Assembly (NCBI GenBank): GCA_021324295.1
Contig: JAJPJJ010000014.1
Span: 52,828-116,827 of the forward strand
Direction: 5' to 3'
DNA length: 64,000 nucleotides
From: Bacillota bacterium
Lineage (GTDB): Bacteria > Sysuimicrobiota > Sysuimicrobiia > Sysuimicrobiales > Segetimicrobiaceae
Shown here: positions 35,470-43,751 of the stretch, piece by piece
How the letters are laid out: every line of letters starts with the position of its first letter
Numbering within the stretch: position 1 is the first letter of the stretch
Position numbers and translations under genes: made by a program
Notes under the pieces: model-generated
Told to the model about the DNA's origin: nothing
The model's database searches: none
The model's input: only the letters and a program-made list of their open reading frames with translations

Positions 35470-35775
35470 ATGGCGAGCGAAGATCAGGTGCGGGACGTGC
35501 TCCGTCGGATCGTCGATCCCGAGCTCGGGATCAATATCGTGGACCTGGGGCTCGTCTACAGCATCGAGCTGGACGATGGCCGTATCCGGATCGCGATGAC
35601 GATGACGACGCCTGCATGTCCGATGAACGCGTATCTCGCGGGCGCCGCCGAAGCGGCGCTCAGAGCGCAGATCCCGGACCTCCGGTCGGCGCGCGTCGAT
35701 CTGGTGTGGGAGCCACCGTGGGACCCCGCGATGATGTCGGGGGCGGCCAAGCAGCAGCTCGGGTGGGCGGGATAG
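35470..35775 (+). CDS. DUF59/MIP18-family protein, copy 2
   Basis: 101 aa from ATG 35470 after a G-rich site. QVRDVLRRIVDPELGINIVD, LGLVYSIEL, TTPACPMNAYLAGAAEAAL (conserved Cys) and VDLVWEPPWDPAMMS. Similar throughout to copy 1. It is the first gene after the 35255 operator and heads the hemerythrin-cupin-NnrS run. Confidence 0.85.
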   Translation: MASEDQVRDVLRRIVDPELGINIVDLGLVYSIELDDGRIRIAMTMTTPACPMNAYLAGAAEAALRAQIPDLRSARVDLVWEPPWDPAMMSGAAKQQLGWAG

Positions 35776-35826
35776 CGGCTGCGGTGCGGATCGCGGGGAG
35801 GAGACGAGACCGAAGGAGGATGTCGT

Positions 35827-36567
35827 ATGAGCACGGCAGGCGAGGCATTTCGTCGCCACCATCGCGCCCTTACCGAGAGGCTCGCGCAGCACGCCGGCGT
35901 GCTCGCTGAGGGACGCGACCCGGATCCGGCGCCCCTGGTGACGTTCCTCACAGCGGAGATCCTACCGCATGCGGCCGGCGAGGAGCAGCACCTGTACCCC
36001 GCGGTCGAGCCGCTGCTGCGGGCGCACGGGATGGCGACTGCCACCATGCGGATCGACCACCGGTTCCTCGAGGAATACATCCGCCGGATCGGGGAGATGG
36101 CAGCCGCGCTGCCGGGTGCGCCTCCAGACGAGCGGGCGCGGCTGCGCGGCCGGCTCGCGCGGCTCGTGGCGCAGCTCGAGGCCATCTTCGAGGTGCACCT
36201 CGCCAAGGAGGAACAGATCTACCTGCCGCTGTTCGAACAGTATGTGACGGAGGACGAGCAGGCGCGAGTGCTGGCACGCATGCACGCCCCCCCGGCGGCC
36301 CGGCCGCCCGTGGCGGGAGAGACTGCGCTCGATGTGCGCACCGTGCCCCCGCCGCGCCGCCACTCGCTGATCTTCCAGACCTTCGAGTCGCTCGCGCCGG
36401 GCCACGCCTTCACGCTCGTGAACGACCACGATCCCAAGCCCCTCTACTATCAGTTTCAGGCGGAGCGGCCCGGCCAGTTCACGTGGGACTACCTGGAGCA
36501 GGGGCCGGAGGTATGGCGGGTCCGGATCGGCCGGCCGCGGGGCGCTCCCGAGGGCCGCGCGTCCTGA
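35827..36567 (+). CDS. Hemerythrin-like domain fused to DUF2249
   Basis: 246 aa. Residues about 1-150 form a four-helix hemerythrin (HHE) domain with iron ligands in RRHHRALTERL, ILPHAAGEEQHLYP, MRIDHRFLEEY and FEVHLAKEEQIYLPLF. The C-terminal DUF2249 domain has LDVRTVPPPRRHSLIFQTFE and LVNDHDPKPLYYQFQAERPG. Such proteins bind O2 or NO at a di-iron site and are frequent in NO-response regulons. Good ribosome site AAGGAGGA. Confidence 0.9.
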   Translation: MSTAGEAFRRHHRALTERLAQHAGVLAEGRDPDPAPLVTFLTAEILPHAAGEEQHLYPAVEPLLRAHGMATATMRIDHRFLEEYIRRIGEMAAALPGAPPDERARLRGRLARLVAQLEAIFEVHLAKEEQIYLPLFEQYVTEDEQARVLARMHAPPAARPPVAGETALDVRTVPPPRRHSLIFQTFESLAPGHAFTLVNDHDPKPLYYQFQAERPGQFTWDYLEQGPEVWRVRIGRPRGAPEGRAS

Positions 36568-36589
36568 CGGCGGAGGAGGGGAGCCCAGC

Positions 36590-36979
36590 GTGCCCGGGAA
36601 GGCGCTCGTACTCTCGTATCGGTCGGCCGTCACCTTCCGGCCCGATCGCTTCACGCCGGTGCCCATCGCGGAGACCACGCGCGCCCGGATGCTCCTGGTC
36701 TGTCTCGAACCCGGGCAGTTCATCCCGGTGCACGCGCCCGGGGTCGATCTCGCGCTCATCGTGCTGGAAGGCGAAGGCCGGCTGGCGGCGGGCGACCACG
36801 AGGACGCAGCCCGCCCCGGGGTCATCGCGTTCGTCCCAGCGGGCGAGGCGCGCGGGCTTCTGGCGACCACTCGCCTGGTCGCCGTCACGGTCGTGTCTCC
36901 CCCGCCGACTGACGCCGATCACGCCGAGGTCGTCTCAGCGCTGCGCCGGGGAGCGTGGCGGGGCACGAGCACCCCGTGA
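36590..36979 (+). CDS. Cupin-domain protein
   Basis: 129 aa from GTG 36590. Beta-barrel features LVCLEPGQFIPVHAPGVDLA, VLEGEGRLAAGD and PGVIAFVPAGEARGLLAT. Only part of the metal-binding His set is seen. It is probably a small-molecule binding or regulatory cupin. Its stop overlaps the start of the NnrS-like gene. Confidence 0.72.
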   Translation: MPGKALVLSYRSAVTFRPDRFTPVPIAETTRARMLLVCLEPGQFIPVHAPGVDLALIVLEGEGRLAAGDHEDAARPGVIAFVPAGEARGLLATTRLVAVTVVSPPPTDADHAEVVSALRRGAWRGTSTP

Positions 36980-38136
36980 GTGTCCCGGCCCCTGCGCCCG
37001 GTGCCGCGCCGCTGCCGCACCGCGCCGGCAGGAAGGGCGTGGTCCTCGTCCGGGGACGCGCGGCGCTCGCGGCCTTGAGCATCCTCGCGCTGCTGACGGG
37101 CCTGTGGGCGGGCCTGATCCGGATCGGCTGGGGGCTTCCGGCCCTCCAGCCGCTCCTTCCCCTGGCCCACGGCCCGCTCATGGTATCGGGTTTCCTCGGG
37201 ACCCTGATCAGCCTGGAGCGCGCCGTGGCGCTGCGCACCCCGTGGGCGTACCTCGCGCCTCTCCTCGCCGGCATGGGAGGGCTAGCGGTGCTCGTCGGGC
37301 TCCCGGGCCCGGCCGGGCCGCTGGCCATCACGCTGGGAAGCGCGGGCTTGGCCGCCATCTTTGGCGCCGTCTACTATCGCCAGCCGGCGACGTTCGTGGC
37401 GACCATGGCGCTTGGTGCGCTCGCGTGGGTCGCCGGCAACGCGGCGTGGCTCGCCGGGGCTCCTGTCCCCGCGGTCGTCCCGTGGTTTGCAGGGTTCCTG
37501 GTCCTCACGATCGTCGGTGAGCGGTTCGAGCTGAGCCGCATGGTGCGCCTCGCCCGTCCGGCGCAGCTGGCCCTGCTCTCGGCGATCGGCATCTGCGTGG
37601 CGGGCCTGGTCCTGTCGGCCCTCCTGTTCGACCTCGGCCGCCGGATCGCCGGGGCCGGCATGGTGGGATTGGCGCTGTGGCTGCTGCGGCACGACATCGC
37701 ACACCGCACCGTGCGGCAACCTGGGCTTACCCGGTTCATCGCGGTCAGCCTGCTGTCCGGATATGCGTGGCTCGGGATCGGTGGCGTGCTCTGGGCGGTG
37801 GCCGGAGGCGCGGACGCGGGGGGGATGTACGACGCGATGCTGCACGCCGTCTTCCTGGGCTTCGTCTTCGCGATGATCTTCGCTCATGCCCCGGTCATCC
37901 TCCCCGCCATCCTCGGCGGCGCCATCGTCTACCGCCCGGCGTTCTACGCCCACCTGGCGCTGTTGGATCTCTCGCTCGTGCTGCGCCTCACGGGAGATCT
38001 CGCGAACTGGACGGAGGCGCGGCGGTGGGGTGGCCTGCTTGGCGTCGTGGCGATCCTGGCCTTCCTGGCCGCGACCGGTCGCGCGTGGCAGCACGATCGA
38101 CGGTCGCGCGCCGGCGGGCACGCCCCGGCCCGGTGA
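36976..38136 (+). CDS. NnrS-like heme/copper membrane protein
   Basis: 386 aa, about 12 membrane helices, from a GTG overlapping the cupin stop. Related to NnrS: LLPLAHGPLMVSGFLGTLIS near the start, and the C-terminal signature HAVFLGFVFAMIFAHAPVIL then PAILGGAI. NnrS proteins protect against nitrosative stress and depend on Fnr/Nnr-type regulators. Its place in this operon fits that role. Confidence 0.82.
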   Translation: MSVPAPAPGAAPLPHRAGRKGVVLVRGRAALAALSILALLTGLWAGLIRIGWGLPALQPLLPLAHGPLMVSGFLGTLISLERAVALRTPWAYLAPLLAGMGGLAVLVGLPGPAGPLAITLGSAGLAAIFGAVYYRQPATFVATMALGALAWVAGNAAWLAGAPVPAVVPWFAGFLVLTIVGERFELSRMVRLARPAQLALLSAIGICVAGLVLSALLFDLGRRIAGAGMVGLALWLLRHDIAHRTVRQPGLTRFIAVSLLSGYAWLGIGGVLWAVAGGADAGGMYDAMLHAVFLGFVFAMIFAHAPVILPAILGGAIVYRPAFYAHLALLDLSLVLRLTGDLANWTEARRWGGLLGVVAILAFLAATGRAWQHDRRSRAGGHAPAR

Positions 38137-38148
38137 GCGACGGTTCGC

Positions 38149-38652
38149 ATGGCGTGGTACGTGTGCTCCGTCGCGCTGCACATCCTGGCCGCCTGCGTGT
38201 GGATCGGCGGCATGGTGTTCCTGGCCCTGGCGGTGTTGCCCGTCCTCCGGCGGCCGGCGTATCAGGCGGTGGCGGTGCCGCTCATCCATGCGCTCGGGCT
38301 CCGGTTCCGGTGGATCGGGTGGGCGGCGCTGGCCACCCTTGTCGCCACCGGGGTCGTAAATCTGTCGTACCGCGGCATCGGGTGGGCGCAGGTGCGCACC
38401 GGCGCGGCCTGGCAGGGGTGGTTCGGCCACGTGCTGGCCCTGAAGCTCGTCCTCGTCGCGCTCATCCTGGTCGCGGCTGGGGCGCACGACCTCCTCCTCG
38501 GGCCGCTCGCCACCCGGCTGGCGAACGAACACCCGGATCCCGCGCGCGTTCGACGGATTCGTCGCGGGGCGGCGTGGGCCGGGCGCGGCCTGCTGCTCCT
38601 GTCGGTCGCCGTGCTCGTCCTCGGGGTGATGCTCGTCCGGGGTGTGCCGTGA
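38149..38652 (+). CDS. CopD-family membrane protein, copy 1
   Basis: 167 aa, four membrane helices. HILAACVWIGGMVFLALAVL with its conserved His and Trp, FRWIGWAALATLVATGVVNL, GHVLALKLVLVALILVAAG, and RGLLLLSVAVLVLGVMLV. CopD-like proteins are linked with copper uptake or heme. The stop overlaps the start of the next gene. Confidence 0.75.
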   Translation: MAWYVCSVALHILAACVWIGGMVFLALAVLPVLRRPAYQAVAVPLIHALGLRFRWIGWAALATLVATGVVNLSYRGIGWAQVRTGAAWQGWFGHVLALKLVLVALILVAAGAHDLLLGPLATRLANEHPDPARVRRIRRGAAWAGRGLLLLSVAVLVLGVMLVRGVP

Positions 38653-39149
38653 GCGCGACCGCGGCGGTCCTGTACGTGGTCCGGCTGATCCACGTGCTCG
38701 CCGGGGTCGGGTGGTTTGGCGAAGTCCTCGCGGTCACAGCCGTCCTGCTGCCGGCGCTCGCGCGGGCCTCCGCCGCGGAGCGGGGCCGGCTGCTGACCCT
38801 GGTCTTTCCGCGCGTCGCTCGGCTCGCGACGGTGCTCGGCGGCACGGCGCTCGCGAGCGGGCTGCTGCTCGCCAGCTGGTATACGCAGGGTCACCCGGCA
38901 CGCCTGTTGCAGAGCACGTGGGGACGGTGCGTGCTGGCCGGCGCGGTGCTCGGGGGAGCCCTCTACGCGTTCCACCTGTTCCAGGAGTCGCGCCTGGAGC
39001 AGGCCATCGAGGAGCGGCTCGGGATCGGCGTGCGGGGAGCGGAGGAGACGGAGCTCCTGCTGCGTCGCCTGACGCTGGTGCCGCGGATCGGCGCGGGCAT
39101 CCTGCTGCTGGTGATCGGCTGCATGGTGGCGGCCGGGCACCTGCCGTAG
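38649..39149 (+). CDS. CopD-like four-helix membrane protein, copy 2
   Basis: 166 aa from a GTG overlapping the previous stop. VVRLIHVLAGVGWFGEVLAV resembles the first helix of copy 1, followed by helices at LATVLGGTALASGLLLASW, CVLAGAVLGGALYAFHLF and IGAGILLLVIGCMVAAG. Probably forms a complex with copy 1; exact role unknown. It is the last intact gene of the operon. Confidence 0.68.
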   Translation: MSATAAVLYVVRLIHVLAGVGWFGEVLAVTAVLLPALARASAAERGRLLTLVFPRVARLATVLGGTALASGLLLASWYTQGHPARLLQSTWGRCVLAGAVLGGALYAFHLFQESRLEQAIEERLGIGVRGAEETELLLRRLTLVPRIGAGILLLVIGCMVAAGHLP

Positions 39150-39228
39150 GACGGCGCGGGCTCCGTGCCGGGACGGAGCTCCGAGGTCCGTGTGAGGACA
39201 TCAGCTCCTGGTGGCCGCGCAACGATGT

Positions 39229-39656
39229 CCCGCAAGCGAGGAAGAGCGCGCTGTGCTTGGTGTTCATCGACGAGATCGACGCGGTGGGAGGCAGCGGGGC
39301 GCGGGGCACGGTGAGCGGGAGCAGCCGCTCAACAGCTGTTGGTGGAGATGGACGGGTTCGATCCGAACGCGGGGATCATCGTGATCGCGACGACGAACCG
39401 GACGGACATTGGCCGGGACCTCGTGGAGAGCCGCAACTACAGCGACGAGATCGCCTACGAGATCGACACGGAGGTCCGGCGGATCATCGACGAGTGCTAC
39501 GGCCGGGGGCGGCAGGCCCTCACCGAGCACCAGCCGACGCTCGAGCGGATCGCCCCAAAGGCGCTGCTGGAGCGGGAGTCGCTCGGGGGCGACGAACTGG
39601 ACCCGCTGATCGCCGCATCGCCGCCATGCGTGCCCCCCGCCACGGCCGCCGCCTGA
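39229..39656 (+). pseudogene. Decayed ftsH (AAA+ membrane protease) fragment
   Basis: Walker B region ARKSALCLVFIDEIDAVGG in one frame, a frameshift near 39320, then LLVEMDGFDPNAGIIVIATTN in another frame. After NRTDI the sequence jumps to the C-terminal part SRNYSDEIAYEIDTEVRRII, ending DELDPLIAASP. The second half of the AAA domain and the zinc protease domain are deleted. It cannot encode a protease. Confidence 0.85.
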
Positions 39657-40373
39657 TCAGAAGGCGGATGGGTTGTCGGATGTTGCGAGGTCCTCCGCGA
39701 TCGCCTCGAGGCCCTCGGGCGAGCGGATGAGGACCCGTTCGCGGCCGGTTTCGACGATGCCCCGCTCCTCCCAGTGGGTGAAGGTCCGGCTGACCGTGTA
39801 CAGGGTGGTGCCGGCGAACTCGGCCAGGTCCTCCTCGGACAGCGGCATCTCGATCAGGATGCCGCCCTGGACCTTGCGACCGGTTTTGCGCGCCAGCCGG
39901 AGGAGCGCCCGCGCGATTCGCTGTTCCACGCGCTGTGTCGCGAGCTCGACGATCCGCTCCTGGAGCTCGTGAACACGGTCGATCACGAGCCGCAGCGCCC
40001 GCAGTGCGATCCGGGGATAGCGCTCCATGAGGCGCGACAGCGCGTCGCCGTCCCAGGTGAGGGTTTCGCCCGCCTCCGCGACCTCTGCGGTCACGGGGTA
40101 CTCCCCGTGGCCGAGCGCGGCGATCCCGCCGAAGATCTCGCCGGGCCCGACGTACCGGAGGACGACCTCGCGCCCGTCCGGCCGGATCTGGGTGAGCTTG
40201 ACCTCGCCACGCGTCAGCATGTAGACGATGTGCGCCGGCTCGCCCTGGCGGAAGAGCACGTCGCCCCGTCGTACCGCGTGCCGTCGCGCCGCTGCGAGGA
40301 CCGCATCCAGGTCGTGCGGGGCGAGGTCCTGGAAGAGCGGAGAACGGGTGAGGTGCTCATGCGGGTGCGGCAA
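39657..40373 (-). CDS. Crp/Fnr-family transcription regulator without cysteines
   Basis: 238 aa from TTG 40373, supported by GAGGAGGG 8 bases upstream. Cyclic-nucleotide-binding-type beta roll (RRGDVLFRQGEPAHIVYMLT, GEIFGGIAALG), dimer helix and winged helix LSEEDLAEFAGTTLYTVSRT. No cysteine anywhere, so no Fnr-type Fe-S cluster; it resembles DNR-like NO sensors. In the recognition helix the Fnr Glu is Tyr (TLYTVSR) while Ser and Arg remain. Candidate master regulator of the TTGCG-N4-CGCAA sites in this island. Confidence 0.9.
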   Translation of the reverse strand: MPHPHEHLTRSPLFQDLAPHDLDAVLAAARRHAVRRGDVLFRQGEPAHIVYMLTRGEVKLTQIRPDGREVVLRYVGPGEIFGGIAALGHGEYPVTAEVAEAGETLTWDGDALSRLMERYPRIALRALRLVIDRVHELQERIVELATQRVEQRIARALLRLARKTGRKVQGGILIEMPLSEEDLAEFAGTTLYTVSRTFTHWEERGIVETGRERVLIRSPEGLEAIAEDLATSDNPSAF

Positions 40374-40796
40374 CCGCTTTCCCTCCTCGAACGATCGGGT
40401 GCCCGACGAGGCCGCGAATCCCGCTCACGAGGTACGGCGTGGTGGCCACGGGCGTGAGGGTTGTCCGCGCGACGATGCCACAACCGCCCAGAGCACGGCG
40501 TGTCCGGGCAGGGCGTCGGACAGCACGCCGCCCGGGCCCTGGGCGATCACGTAGCCCACGGAGCACGCGGACAGGACCGCGCCGACCACGGCAAGGGTCC
40601 AGTGGAACTGCGCCATGAGCGCCGGAGCGGCGACTCCCATGTCGAGCCGCTGGCCCCACATGATCAGGTTGCCGGCGAACAGGAGCGCGATGACACCGCG
40701 CCGAGAACGGGACCATGGGCCGCCGCCATCGGTTCGGAGGTCGACCGGCCCGGTGCGATCCCAGACGATGCGACTGTGCGGCCTCGCGGACGTCAT
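40372..40796 (-). pseudogene. Truncated MFS transporter
   Basis: The minus-strand frame from ATG 40796 encodes the first two membrane helices of an MFS (anion:cation symporter-like) transporter: GVIALLFAGNLIMWGQRLD, ALMAQFHWTLAVVGAVLSAC, VIAQGPGGVLSD. A frameshift near 40480 moves similarity to another frame (LTPVATTPYLVSGIRGLVGH), and then the gene ends at the regulator. About 300 residues are missing. Its promoter and operator upstream are still intact. Confidence 0.8.
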
Positions 40797-40813
40797 GTAC
40801 CTGCTAACCTACT

Positions 40814-40856
40814 ATTATACACGCCGTCCGCCATCGCGATCATTGCGGCGGCGCAA
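40814..40856 (-). promoter_or_regulatory. Crp/Fnr-type operator and TATAAT promoter of the dead MFS gene
   Basis: TTGCG-GCGG-CGCAA (40843-40856). On the minus strand a perfect TATAAT (40819-40814) starts 30.5 bases from the centre, one base off the spacing seen at the other six sites. On the plus strand CATAGT (40880-40885) is a weaker match toward the reductase gene at 41025, so the site may work in both directions. Confidence 0.7.
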
Positions 40857-41024
40857 TGACACGAACGCTGGCCCGTGCGCATAGTCCAGGGCGAGGCAAC
40901 CGGGTGCATCGCGGCGCAGGGCCGACGCACCGGGGCACCGAGGGTCCGTCCAGCGCCTGACCCGACGGGTCCGCCGGGGCTCGCGTCTCGGACGCCGGGC
41001 CGTCGAGGAGGTCTTGGGGGAAGC

Positions 41025-42440
41025 ATGGAGTCGTACGAGGTTACCGTCATCGGGGCGGGGCTGGGCGGCATCAACGCCGCTGCGCAGGCGGCTGCGCTGG
41101 GGGCGCGCGTGGCGCTGATCGAGGCGAACAAGATCGGCGGCACCTGAGCCAACGTGGGATGCATCCCCACCAAGACCCTGGCAGGGTCTGCCAGAGCGAT
41201 CTACATCGCGACGCGGGGCGGGGAGTTCGGCTTCCGGGCATCCCAGGTCGAGGCCGACTGGGCCCGCGTCCGGGCGCGCAAGGATCAGGTGGTCCGGGGG
41301 ATCGTCGCCGGGCTGACCGAGCGCCTCGAGCGCAACCCCCGGATCACCCTGATCCGCGGCTGGGCGCAGTTCCTGGACGCCCGACGGCTGGCCGTTGGAG
41401 ACCGCGTCATCCGGACGGACAAGGTGATCCTCGCCTCGGGCGTGGTGCCGCGTGTGCCGGACGTCCCCGGCCTCCGCGAGGTCGGGTACCTGACCAACGA
41501 GACGATCCTGGAGCTCGAGGCGCTGCCCCAGTCGCTCGTGGTGATCGGCGGGGGCCCCGAGGGCATGGAGTTTGGACAGATCTTCCGCCGGTTCGGCGTC
41601 AGGGTCACCGTGTTGCAGCGGCGTGACCGCATCCTGCCGCGGGAGGATCCCGACATCTCTCGCGAGGTGGCCCGTCTGCTCGAGGAGGAAGGCGTCGAGA
41701 TTCATACGAACGCCGTGCCGACCCGCGTCAGGCGGACGCCGTCCGGGGTGTCGGTGGCGGCACGGGTCGAGGGCCGCGAGCAGGTGTTTGAGGCGAGCCG
41801 GATCCTCGTGGCGGCGGGCCGTGCGCCTCACGACCTGGCCGGCGTGCGCCTCGATGCCGCCGGCGTCGAAGGCGATCCGGAACACGGCGTGCGGGTCGAC
41901 GCGACGCTGCGAACGAGTGCGCCCACCGTCTGGGCGATCGGCGACGTGCTGGGCCGGCTGCAGCACCAGCACTTCTCCGTGTACACCGGGCGGCTTGCAG
42001 CGCGCAATGCAGTGAGCGGCGCCGGTCTGACGTACGACACCGCCGGGATTCCTGGTGCCGTGTTTACCGACCCCGAGTGCGCACGCATCGGCCTCGCCGT
42101 CGAGGAGGCGATGCGGCGCGGCCGCCGCGTCAAGGTGGGACAGCAGCCCGTCGCGGCGATCAGCCGGGCGCAGGCCATGGGCGAGACCCGCGGATTCATC
42201 AAAGTCGTCCTGGACGCCGACACGGACCGGCTCCTCGGTATGCATATTCTGGCCCCCATGGGGGCCGATCTTTTGCCCCAGGGGATGCTGATGATGCGAA
42301 TGGGCGCGGTCGCGACGCTGCAGGACGTCGTCTACATCCACCCCACGCTCTCCGAGGGGCTCAAGGCAGCCCTCGCGAGGGCTGAGGCCGCGGCTGTGGT
42401 GCCGCCCGCGCCCCCCGCGGATGCCCGCGTCTCCCCGTGA
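41025..42440 (+). CDS. FAD pyridine-nucleotide disulfide reductase (Lpd/MerA type) with in-frame UGA at the redox cysteine - candidate selenoprotein
   Basis: 471 aa if UGA 41145-41147 is read through. FAD fold VTVIGAGLGGINAAAQAAAL, then GGT-UGA-ANVGCIPTKTL: the stop is residue 41, exactly the first Cys of the C-x4-C redox site; Cys46 is intact. Downstream the same frame stays open for 430 codons with NAD fold LVVIGGGPEGMEFGQIF, FAD motif TVWAIGDVLG and the dimer-interface YIHPTLSEG. Start ATG 41025 with GGGGGA. A SECIS-like hairpin follows the UGA. It lacks the MerA C-terminal Cys pair. Substrate unknown; a low-molecular-weight disulfide or nitrosothiol would suit this island. Otherwise it is a gene killed by one base change. 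Confidence 0.75.
41148..41194 (+). promoter_or_regulatory. SECIS-like hairpin after the in-frame UGA
   Basis: CTGGCA (41178-41183), loop GGGTC, TGCCAG (41189-41194): a perfect 6-bp stem whose loop begins with GG, 36 bases after the UGA. The apex GCAGGGUCUGC closely resembles the GCAGGUCUGC apex of the E. coli fdhF SECIS as I remember it. An upstream stem GTGGG/CCCAC (41154-41158, 41166-41170) lies between. A competing stem AGACCC/GGGTCT overlaps it. Confidence 0.5.
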
Positions 42441-42687
42441 TCGCACGAGGACGGACGACCCGGTGCGCACGCGGCGCGGCGGGAGGGCCCGGTGGCGGGC
42501 CCGAGGAGCAGACGGCATCCAGCGATCCTGCGGGTGGAGCGGGGCGCCCGCCGGCAGCGAGACCCCGGCCCCGGGCTCCTCGTGCCGTGACGCGCCGGCC
42601 CGGTGCGGCATGCGCCCTGGCCGTCCGCGCTGCGGGCTCATCCCGTGCGCCGTGGCGGCACGACGGCGTGTCTTGACGAGGAGCGCG

Positions 42688-43626
42688 GTGCGTCGCTTGG
42701 AGATGGTCCTTGCGCCGGTGCGGCCCTACCGGCTGGACCTGACCGCGTGGGCGCTGCGGCGGCGGGCTACCAACCTCGTGGACCGGTGGGACGGGCGCGC
42801 CTACCGGCGCGTGCTCGTGCTGGGCGGCCGACCCGTGGAGGTCAGCGTGACCCAGGAGGGCGACGCAAACTCGGCGCGGCTGCGCGTCGCGGCGGTCGGG
42901 GCTCGCCTCGGTGGGGGCGACGAGCCGGCGGTTCGCGCGGCGGTCGAACGGATGCTGGGGGTGCGCCTGGACCTTCGAGGTTTCTACCGTGGCGCCGCCG
43001 GCGCCCCGAAACTCCGCGGCCTGGCGGAGCGGTTTCGGGGACTCAAGCCGCCGCGGTTCCCCACGGTGTTCGAATGCCTCGTCAACGCGTTCGCCTGCCA
43101 GCAGCTTTCGCTGTCGGTTGGCATCGTGCTGCTGAACCGGCTGGCGGAGCGCTACGGGGTGGCCTTCGACGGCGGCGATCGCGTGGCCCACGCGTTTCCG
43201 GAGCCCGACCATCTCGCCGCCGCGCGTGCGGCGACGCTGCGGCGGCTCGGATTCAGCGAGCACAAGACGCAGGCCATTCTGGGCCTGGCGCGCGCGGTGG
43301 CCGCGGGGCGCGTCGACCTCGAGCACGTCGGTGCCCTCGACGACGACGCCGCCGTCGCGTGGCTCCGGAGACTGCGCGGGGTCGGGCGCTGGTCGGCCGA
43401 ATACGTGCTGTTGCGGGGGCTCGGCCGCGTTCACGTCTTTCCCGTCGACGATGTCGGCGCGCGCCGCAACCTTGCCAGATGGCTGGCGCTGCGGCGGCCG
43501 CTCGACGCGGAGGGGGTGCCCCGCGTGCTCGCCCGGTGGTCCCCGTATGCCGGGCTGATCTACTTCCACCTCCTGCTCGACCGCCTCGCCGAGGCCGGTG
43601 TGCTGGGTGCGAGCATCGCCTCGTGA
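42688..43626 (+). CDS. AlkA-like DNA-3-methyladenine glycosylase II
   Basis: 312 aa from GTG 42688 (GAGGAG 5 bases upstream). N-terminal AlkA-type domain (LAPVRPYRLDLTAWALRR), then the HhH-GPD domain: FPTVFECLVNAFACQQLSLS, helix-hairpin-helix LRGVGRWSAEYVLLRGLGR, catalytic Asp in VFPVDDVGARRNLA. It excises alkylated purines. No iron-sulfur cluster. The long frame upstream of 42688 is GC-rich noise. Confidence 0.85.
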   Translation: MRRLEMVLAPVRPYRLDLTAWALRRRATNLVDRWDGRAYRRVLVLGGRPVEVSVTQEGDANSARLRVAAVGARLGGGDEPAVRAAVERMLGVRLDLRGFYRGAAGAPKLRGLAERFRGLKPPRFPTVFECLVNAFACQQLSLSVGIVLLNRLAERYGVAFDGGDRVAHAFPEPDHLAAARAATLRRLGFSEHKTQAILGLARAVAAGRVDLEHVGALDDDAAVAWLRRLRGVGRWSAEYVLLRGLGRVHVFPVDDVGARRNLARWLALRRPLDAEGVPRVLARWSPYAGLIYFHLLLDRLAEAGVLGASIAS

Positions 43627-43683
43627 GAGGCGGCTTCGCATCGCGCGGCGTCGCCGCCTGCGTGTTGCGCGTGCGCCGCGGCG

Positions 43684-43726
43684 CTTGCGCTGGCGCAAGG
43701 ACGCCTCGGGGCGGCGCTGCTACGCT
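43684..43726 (+). promoter_or_regulatory. Crp/Fnr-type operator and promoter of the DUF488 operon
   Basis: TTGCG-CTGG-CGCAA (43685-43698), 16-base perfect palindrome outside a 4-base centre; TACGCT (43721-43726) begins 29.5 bases from its centre. The DUF488 ATG lies 26 bases past the -10. Confidence 0.75.
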
Positions 43727-43751
43727 GGGTTCGGGAACGGAGGAGACCGAC

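Noticed and set aside
36608..36625. TACTCTCGTATCGG inside the cupin gene
   Set aside because: Within coding sequence, wrong internal spacing, no -10 nearby.
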